Positions 33,145 to 37,685 of a stretch of 37,685 nucleotides of DNA are shown in pieces. The stretch is from Thomasclavelia spiroformis (lineage in GTDB: Bacteria; Bacillota_I; Bacilli_A; Erysipelotrichales; Coprobacillaceae). Below the pieces are notes generated by a model, which did not search any database, was not told where the DNA came from, and worked only from the letters and a program-made list of their open reading frames with translations. The stretch covers positions 1 through 37,685 of the forward strand of contig JACJKV010000026.1 of NCBI GenBank assembly GCA_016901755.1, given 5' to 3'. The translations under genes were made by a program, and so were the position numbers. How positions within the stretch are numbered: position 1 is the first letter of the stretch; the number at the start of each line of letters is the position of its first letter.

Positions 33145-33962
33145 GAAAAAAATTTATCTGGATTCGTAATACTATCATCATTCTCTTAGGATTATTGCTG
33201 CTATTATTTGTTGGTGATCATCTTTTTGGATTTTCTTCAAATTATTCATTTTCTCAAGACACATTTAGCAGTAATACAATACCTAAAGAATTTGATGGCT
33301 TTACAATAGCCTTTATCAGTGATCTGAATATTGCTGATAAAAGTGATTTAACAAGAATAGATAAGATCGTTAACGAACTTAATGAAAAAGATATCGATAT
33401 GATCGTTTTTGGAGGAGATATTTTCGACAGTACTCCTTTTGAAAACGAACAGACGATTGAAGTATTAAAATCTATTCATTCAAAATATGGTAAATTTGCA
33501 GTAACAGGAGAGAAAGATCAGACTGACATCAATACATGTACTAATATTCTTACAGAATCAGGATTTGAAGTTCTTCACAATGAAATACGCAATATATATT
33601 ATCAAAATGCATGTATTAATTTAATTGGTCTGGAAAACAATGGAGATTGCTCATCACTGATCAATGATTCTAATAAAAACAATTTTAAATTAGCCATCGT
33701 TCATCAGCCTGATTATTTCGATGAAGTTAAGAAAAGTTCTGTACAGTTACAGTTATCTGGACATACTTTAGGTGGTTATATTAGACTGCCATTTCTCGGT
33801 GGTATGATCAAAAAAGATCTTGGTACAAATTATGTCAGTGGTCAACATGAAAGCAACAACACAACTCTTATCATTTCTAATGGTATCAATAAAGAAACGA
33901 ATGAAAAATATCGCATCTTTACTCGCGATGAAATCAACATTATTACTTTAAAGAAAAAATAG
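33141..33962 (+). CDS. Membrane-anchored metallophosphoesterase-like protein with degraded active site
   Basis: A 273-residue protein with an N-terminal membrane anchor at about 9-28 and an outer domain of the calcineurin-like phosphoesterase (YkuE/YaeI) type. The order of motifs is preserved but several metal ligands are replaced. The usual S-D-x-H reads ISDLN near 59-63 (His to Asn). G-G-D-x-x-D is intact near 91-96. G-N-H-D reads GEKD near 123-126 (Asn and His lost). VHQPD is intact near 187-191. G-H-T-H-G-G reads GHTLGG near 207-212 (second His lost). It is therefore probably inactive as a two-metal phosphatase, or uses another chemistry. Its ATG overlaps the RNase J stop (ATGA), so the two are translationally coupled. 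A strong hairpin follows. Confidence 0.82.
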   Translation: MRKKFIWIRNTIIILLGLLLLLFVGDHLFGFSSNYSFSQDTFSSNTIPKEFDGFTIAFISDLNIADKSDLTRIDKIVNELNEKDIDMIVFGGDIFDSTPFENEQTIEVLKSIHSKYGKFAVTGEKDQTDINTCTNILTESGFEVLHNEIRNIYYQNACINLIGLENNGDCSSLINDSNKNNFKLAIVHQPDYFDEVKKSSVQLQLSGHTLGGYIRLPFLGGMIKKDLGTNYVSGQHESNNTTLIISNGINKETNEKYRIFTRDEINIITLKKK

Positions 33963-33986
33963 AGAATTTTTATTCTCTATTTTTTT
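33954..33986. terminator. Bidirectional terminator between phosphoesterase-like gene and argB
   Basis: A stem of up to 14 bp (33954-33967 with 33972 onward), 4-base loop TTTT, with A and T runs on both flanks. It lies between the stop codons of converging genes. Confidence 0.85.
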
Positions 33987-34849
33987 ATCATGGTACCTAC
34001 ACCTTTCTTTGTAAATATTTCAATTAGCAGACTGTGTTCTAAACGTCCATCAAGAATATGTACTCTTCGAACATCATTTTGTACTGCTTCCAGACAGTTT
34101 TTCAATTTTGGAATCATTCCTCCACTAATAACACCAGAGGCAAACAGTTCTTGTGCTGACTCAGTATCAATTTTAGATATCAAAGTATTTGGATCTTCAG
34201 GATTTTTTAACACCCCTTCGATATCAGTTAAAAATACTAACTTGCTGGCTTTTATAGCTCTGGCAATTGCAGTAGCAACATCATCAGCATTAATATTATA
34301 TGCATGATATTTTTTATCAAGGCCGATAGTAGAAATAACTGGTGTATATCCCTGATCAAGCAATATATGGATCAGCGATGAATCAACAGCCGTAATTTTA
34401 CCTACAAAACCAATATCTTCACCTTGTGGCATAACTTTTTCTACCGTGATCATATTACCATCTTTTCCAGAAAGGCCCACTGCATGTGTGCCAATTCTTT
34501 CCAGATGAGTTACCAGACCTTTATTAATTTTACCAGATAAAACCATTTCTGCAATTTCTAAAGTAGATGCGTCGGTTACTCTTAAACCATTTTTAAACTG
34601 ACTTTGAATCTGAACACGATTTAACATATTATTGATGTCTTTACCACCACCGTGAACAATAATTGGTTTTAATCCTACCGATTTTAATACGGCAATATCT
34701 TTCAGAACACTTTGCTTTATAATTTCATTGGTCATTGCACTGCCACCATATTTGATAACTACAATGTCCCCTTCATATTTTTGCATATAGCCTAAAGCTT
34801 CTACAAGAATTTGCGCTTTATTAATTTCTTTTTCAAATGATTGCTGCAT
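33977..34849 (-). CDS. argB: Acetylglutamate kinase
   Basis: Phosphorylates N-acetylglutamate in arginine/ornithine synthesis. The 290-residue amino-acid-kinase fold shows VVIKYGGSAM at about 31-40, IVHGGGKDINNML at about 64-76, GLRVTDASTLEIAEMVL, NINADDVATAIA and VISGGMIPKLKNCLEAV. All of these are standard ArgB motifs. It is the last gene of argC-argJ-argB, nine bases after argJ with AGGAGGATATC upstream. A short C-terminal end without extra domains fits the form found in Firmicutes. Transcription is probably set by the T-box before argC. A strong terminator follows. Confidence 0.96.
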   Translation of the reverse strand: MQQSFEKEINKAQILVEALGYMQKYEGDIVVIKYGGSAMTNEIIKQSVLKDIAVLKSVGLKPIIVHGGGKDINNMLNRVQIQSQFKNGLRVTDASTLEIAEMVLSGKINKGLVTHLERIGTHAVGLSGKDGNMITVEKVMPQGEDIGFVGKITAVDSSLIHILLDQGYTPVISTIGLDKKYHAYNINADDVATAIARAIKASKLVFLTDIEGVLKNPEDPNTLISKIDTESAQELFASGVISGGMIPKLKNCLEAVQNDVRRVHILDGRLEHSLLIEIFTKKGVGTMIKK

Positions 34850-34858
34850 GATATCCTC

Positions 34859-36082
34859 CTACGAACGATAATCGGCATTGATTTTTACATAATCATATGT
34901 CAAATCACAGCCCCAAGCGGTAGCTTTGGCCTTACCGCTTTTCATATCGATATTAGCTTTCACATATTCACTAGATAAAACTTTTGTAGCCTCTTCTTCA
35001 CTATAATCTGTTGCCATTCCATTTTCTACCAGTTTGATCTTTCCAAATTCGCTTTCAATATACAAATCAACCTGATATGGATCAAATGTCACTCCTGAAT
35101 ATCCCATTGCACATAACAGACGTCCCCAGTTAGCATCATTTCCATAAACTGCTGTTTTTACTAATGGTGAAGTACATACACTTTTAGCAATCACTTTAGC
35201 CTGAGCTACATCTACACTATTATAGACATTTACTTCTAACAGCTTAGTTGCTCCCTCACCATCACCAGCAATACATTTTGCCAGATATTCGTTAACATAG
35301 TATAAAGCTTCTTTAAAAATTTCATAATTCTGATCTTCCTGAACGATTTCCTTGTTACCAGCTAATCCATTGGCCAGTAATAAAACTGTATCATTTGTAG
35401 AAGTATCACGGTCAACAGAAATCATATTAAAAGTATCTGGGATAACAGCTTTTAAAGCTTTACTTAATAATTCTTTTGAAATATTGATATCTGTTGTGAT
35501 AAAACCTAACATAGTTGCCATATTAGGATGAATCATTCCTGAACCTTTACAGCAGGCTCCAATAGTAACGATTTTACCATCTATCTCAATTTCTACTGCA
35601 ATATGTTTTGGTTTTGTATCAGTTGTCATAATTGATGTTGCAACATCAATTCCAGCACTTTCACTATTACTTAACATGTCTACTACCTGATCAATACCAG
35701 CTTCAATTGGTGCTGTAGAAAGCTGTTTTCCAATAACACCTGTTGAACAGATCAGCACATTTTCTTTTTCAACATCCAATGCTTTCGCAACAATGGATGC
35801 GAATTGTTCATTAGCTGCTTCTCCCTGCTGACCAGTACATGCGTTAGCAATTCCACTGTTAACAGCAATTGCTTTAACATAATCGCTGTTTTCTACAATC
35901 TGTCTGTCCCATAAAACTGGAGCAGCTTTAACAACGTTTGTCGTAAATGTTCCTGCCGCTTTAGCTTCAACATCAGAAACAATTAAGGCAAAGTCTTTAT
36001 TTTTCTTTTTAATTCCAATATGACATCCTGCACCTTTAAATCCTTGAGGAGCAGTCACGGTTCCATTTTCTATGATTTTCAT
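34859..36082 (-). CDS. argJ: Glutamate N-acetyltransferase / amino-acid acetyltransferase
   Basis: Moves the acetyl group from N-acetylornithine to glutamate, recycling acetyl in arginine synthesis; some forms also use acetyl-CoA. The 407-residue precursor cleaves itself before the threonine near 190 in HPNMATMLGF. This motif and the preceding GACCKGSGM (oxyanion-hole region) are intact. Other landmarks are AVNSGIANACTG at about 73-84, NMISVDRDTSTNDT, and GNDANWGRLLCAMGYSG. No argA-type synthase is seen here, which leaves room for a bifunctional enzyme, but sequence alone does not decide it. It starts nine bases after the argC stop with AGGAGGTATTT. Confidence 0.96.
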   Translation of the reverse strand: MKIIENGTVTAPQGFKGAGCHIGIKKKNKDFALIVSDVEAKAAGTFTTNVVKAAPVLWDRQIVENSDYVKAIAVNSGIANACTGQQGEAANEQFASIVAKALDVEKENVLICSTGVIGKQLSTAPIEAGIDQVVDMLSNSESAGIDVATSIMTTDTKPKHIAVEIEIDGKIVTIGACCKGSGMIHPNMATMLGFITTDINISKELLSKALKAVIPDTFNMISVDRDTSTNDTVLLLANGLAGNKEIVQEDQNYEIFKEALYYVNEYLAKCIAGDGEGATKLLEVNVYNSVDVAQAKVIAKSVCTSPLVKTAVYGNDANWGRLLCAMGYSGVTFDPYQVDLYIESEFGKIKLVENGMATDYSEEEATKVLSSEYVKANIDMKSGKAKATAWGCDLTYDYVKINADYRS

Positions 36083-36091
36083 AAATACCTC

Positions 36092-37129
36092 CTATAATAC
36101 TGCTGGAGCCAGCATTAATCCTGTTTTTTCATCCAATCCAAACATTATGTTCATATTCTGGATAGCCTGACCAGCTGCACCTTTAACTAAATTATCCATT
36201 GCTCCCATCATGATCACACGCTGTGTTCTTGGATCAATCACATAAGAAACATCTACAAAATTCGAACATTTTACATTTCTTACTTCTGGTACAACGCCTG
36301 CTTTTAAAACTCTAACAAAGTATTCATCATTATATATTTCATAAGCAGCTTTTACCTGATCTTCACTGACTCCAGCCTTTAATTTAGCATAAGCAGTGAT
36401 CAGAATTCCTCTGTTTATTGCTATTAAGTGAGGTGTAAAATTCAATACGACCTGTTTTCCACTGGCATAGCCTAACTGTTCTTCGATTTCTGGTGTGTGA
36501 CGATGGCTGGCAACACCATAAGCTTTGATATTTTCATTAACTTCACAATAAAGATTCTGAATTTTAGCTCCACGACCAGCACCACTGGTTCCACTTTTTG
36601 CATCAATGATCAAAGTATCCATGTCAATAAGTCCTGCTTTCGCTAACGGATAAACTGATAAGATCGAACATGTTGGATAGCACCCTGGATTAGCAATGAT
36701 TCTGGCTTTTTGAACATCTTCTCTATTAATTTCACATAATCCATAGACAGCTTCTTCAATAAATTGTGGCGAAGCATGCTGAATACCATACCATGATTCA
36801 TAGGTATTGACATCTTTAATTCTGTAATCAGCAGATAAATCAATAACTTTTACTTTTTTTAACATTTCTTCGGTAACTGTTTTAGCACATACACCTTGTG
36901 GTGTTGCAAAGAAAACAACATCAACATTATCTAAATAATCTTCAATATGATCATCTATACACTTTTGATCAAGTAAAGTAAAATAGCTTTTATACACATC
37001 ACTGTATTCATGATCACTGTATGTTCGTGAAGAAACCCATTCAATATGAACTTCAGGATGAGTTAACAGCAATCTTACCAGTTCACATCCTCCATAACCT
37101 GTTGCACCTACTATTCCTACGTTTATCAT
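36092..37129 (-). CDS. argC: N-acetyl-gamma-glutamyl-phosphate reductase
   Basis: NADPH-dependent reductase of the arginine pathway, 345 residues. The nucleotide loop is VGIVGATGYGGCELVRLL at the N-terminus and the catalytic cysteine is near 150 in NPGCYPT. DAKSGTSGAGRGA and SHRHTPEIEEQL follow in the family order. I start at 37129 (MINVGIVG) because AGGGGGAT lies seven bases upstream; a TTG frame from 37150 would begin before this site. It is the first gene of argC-argJ-argB. Its mRNA leader is a T-box with a terminator 31 bases upstream of the start. argD, argF, argG and argH are not in the window. Confidence 0.96.
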   Translation of the reverse strand: MINVGIVGATGYGGCELVRLLLTHPEVHIEWVSSRTYSDHEYSDVYKSYFTLLDQKCIDDHIEDYLDNVDVVFFATPQGVCAKTVTEEMLKKVKVIDLSADYRIKDVNTYESWYGIQHASPQFIEEAVYGLCEINREDVQKARIIANPGCYPTCSILSVYPLAKAGLIDMDTLIIDAKSGTSGAGRGAKIQNLYCEVNENIKAYGVASHRHTPEIEEQLGYASGKQVVLNFTPHLIAINRGILITAYAKLKAGVSEDQVKAAYEIYNDEYFVRVLKAGVVPEVRNVKCSNFVDVSYVIDPRTQRVIMMGAMDNLVKGAAGQAIQNMNIMFGLDEKTGLMLAPAVL

Positions 37130-37156
37130 TTTATATCCCCCTTTTAACAAATAAAA

Positions 37157-37380
37157 AAACGCCTCTATAAAAATAGAGACGATTTGACCGCGTTACCACT
37201 CTAATTGCTATAAGTTGACCTTATAGCCACTCTCACCTTTAAGGCAGGTTTACCTAAAGATATACTCAATTCCATCTTTCCTCTCGTAAATGCGCTTCAT
37301 TTTTATTTCCATTCCTATCTTTCACCATCATAGGATCGCTGTGATTTCTATAAAAACTACTCTTTTAGTCATCAAGTTTA
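37157..37380 (-). promoter_or_regulatory. T-box leader of the arg operon, probably arginine-specific
   Basis: The minus-strand leader shows T-box landmarks in order. A Stem I has AGTA (37358-37361), followed by GTTTTTAT that pairs with ATAAAAAT on the far side. A specifier region GAAGCGCA (37291-37298) follows, and then the antiterminator box AGAGTGGTAACGCGG near 37187-37202. In that box TGGT can pair with ACCA of an uncharged tRNA. Last is the terminator 37160-37181 with seven T. In the specifier region CGC (37292-37294) would read tRNA-Arg. The choice of frame is an inference, supported by the genes it controls. Confidence 0.88.
37160..37181 (-). terminator. T-box terminator before argC
   Basis: 9-bp stem with one G-U pair in minus-strand RNA (CGTCTCTAT with ATAGAGGCG), 4-base loop, then TTTTTTT. 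It is mutually exclusive with the antiterminator of the T-box. Confidence 0.88.
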
Positions 37381-37385
37381 AAGTT

Positions 37386-37413
37386 ATTATATGCCATTAT
37401 TTAAATTTGTCAA
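37386..37413 (-). promoter_or_regulatory. arg operon promoter
   Basis: TTGACA (37408-37413), 16-base spacer, TATAAT (37386-37391) on the minus strand, both perfect consensus. It starts the T-box transcript near 37379. Confidence 0.85.
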
Positions 37414-37503
37414 TAATTGGAAAGAAATTCAGCGATATATTCGTAATAAACCCGTCTTTCGAAGCTATCACTACATTTCTTTAGAAGTCATACCAATATT
37501 CTT

Positions 37504-37544
37504 AATCAAAAATACTGATTTTTTCAGCGTTTTTGATTTTTTTT
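37504..37544 (+). terminator. Hairpin with T-tract upstream of the transposase promoter
   Basis: Outer 9-bp stem aatcaaaaa/tttttgatt (37504-37512 with 37530-37538) around an inner 4-bp stem ctga/tcag, followed by seven T. It is oriented to stop plus-strand transcription arriving from outside, just before the transposase promoter. The rest of 37414-37503 shows no gene or clear site. Confidence 0.5.
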
Positions 37545-37556
37545 GTTTATTTTTCA

Positions 37557-37565
37557 TGTTATAAT
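37557..37565 (+). promoter_or_regulatory. Transposase promoter, extended -10
   Basis: TGTTATAAT at 37557-37565 is a TGn-TATAAT extended -10 element, 42 bases before the ATG. The -35 region is only a T run. Confidence 0.55.
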
Positions 37566-37607
37566 ATACATAGTGCTAGTGGTGATATGATATTTGGAGG
37601 TGTTGGC

Positions 37608-37685
37608 ATGGCTTATTTCCTTAAAAAATCGACCCTTAAAGGTCGTACTTATTTATCTATTGTTGAAAGCTTCTATTCTCACGAT
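37608..37685 (+). CDS. Transposase, 5' end only (IS1634/IS4-like)
   Basis: The frame starts with ATG at 37608 after TTTGGAGGTGTTGGC, a strong ribosome-binding site, and runs to the end of the window without a stop: 26 codons are visible. The peptide begins MAYFLKKSTLKGRTYLSIVE and continues FYSHD. This opening is what I recall for large DDE transposases of the IS1634/IS4-related group in gut Erysipelotrichia and Clostridia. The identification rests on this short N-terminus and is from memory, not from a search. The element would extend to the right. Its left inverted repeat must lie between the arg promoter (37413) and this gene, but I cannot place it without the other end. Confidence 0.6.
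   Translation, partial: MAYFLKKSTLKGRTYLSIVESFYSHD

Overview
This window is AT-rich bacterial chromosome. Shine-Dalgarno sites are strong (AGGAGG or GAGGTGAT types), sigma-A-like promoters are common, and short perfect hairpins with T-tracts close most transcription units. Gene content (RarA, PcrA, NAD-dependent LigA, CamS-like lipoprotein, RNase J, DegV, a T-box before arg genes, PyrK/PyrD type 1B, RsgI-like anti-sigma) points to a Firmicute. Protein style and the partial transposase suggest an anaerobic gut member of the Erysipelotrichales (Coprobacillaceae-like). That placement is an inference from content, not a measured match.

Layout. 1-350: nested inverted repeats and a shortened XRE-type DNA-binding gene. 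357-1870 (-): PLP aminotransferase and acylphosphatase sharing one base. 2108-4698 (+): rarA and an MFS transporter. 4731-7496 (-): HAD phosphatase, RsuA-type pseudouridine synthase and a DUF308 membrane protein with a possible papain-like C-terminal domain, all overlapping. 7584-8201 (-): iron-sulfur flavoprotein. 8340-9981 (-): rlmD and DUF1294. 10017-13898 (-): ligA, camS-like lipoprotein and a membrane protein of unknown function. 14071-15784 (-): secreted Cys-rich repeat protein, ECF sigma factor and RsgI-like anti-sigma. 15895-18042 (-): pcrA. 18132-21069 (-): pyrC-pyrK-pyrD. 21417-21596 (-): rpsU. 21723-26829: mixed single genes (two GNATs, a class I amidotransferase-like peptidase, tRNA-His, a 58-residue orphan, a methyltransferase, MATE pump, esterase). 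27049-30289: MIF-like tautomerase, cold-shock gene with a structured leader, L,D-transpeptidase, HAD phosphatase, thioredoxin. 30422-33962 (+): degV, RNase J and a degenerate membrane-anchored phosphoesterase. 33977-37413 (-): argC-argJ-argB under a T-box. 37608-end (+): 5' end of a transposase gene.

The most interesting region is 14071-15784. A self-contained sigma/anti-sigma/secreted-protein operon sits, with its own promoter and terminators, between pcrA and ligA, which are neighbours in Bacillus and Staphylococcus. The secreted protein carries 35-residue tandem repeats that combine a D-x-N-x-D-G-x-C-D loop with a cysteine cluster. The anti-sigma keeps the RsgI core with an Asn-Pro bond and ends in a His-rich tail. 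Other points of note are a phosphoesterase that has lost several metal ligands but is translationally coupled to RNase J, the DUF308 protein with GH and NC motifs, and several intrinsic terminators placed directly against the ribosome-binding site of the next gene.
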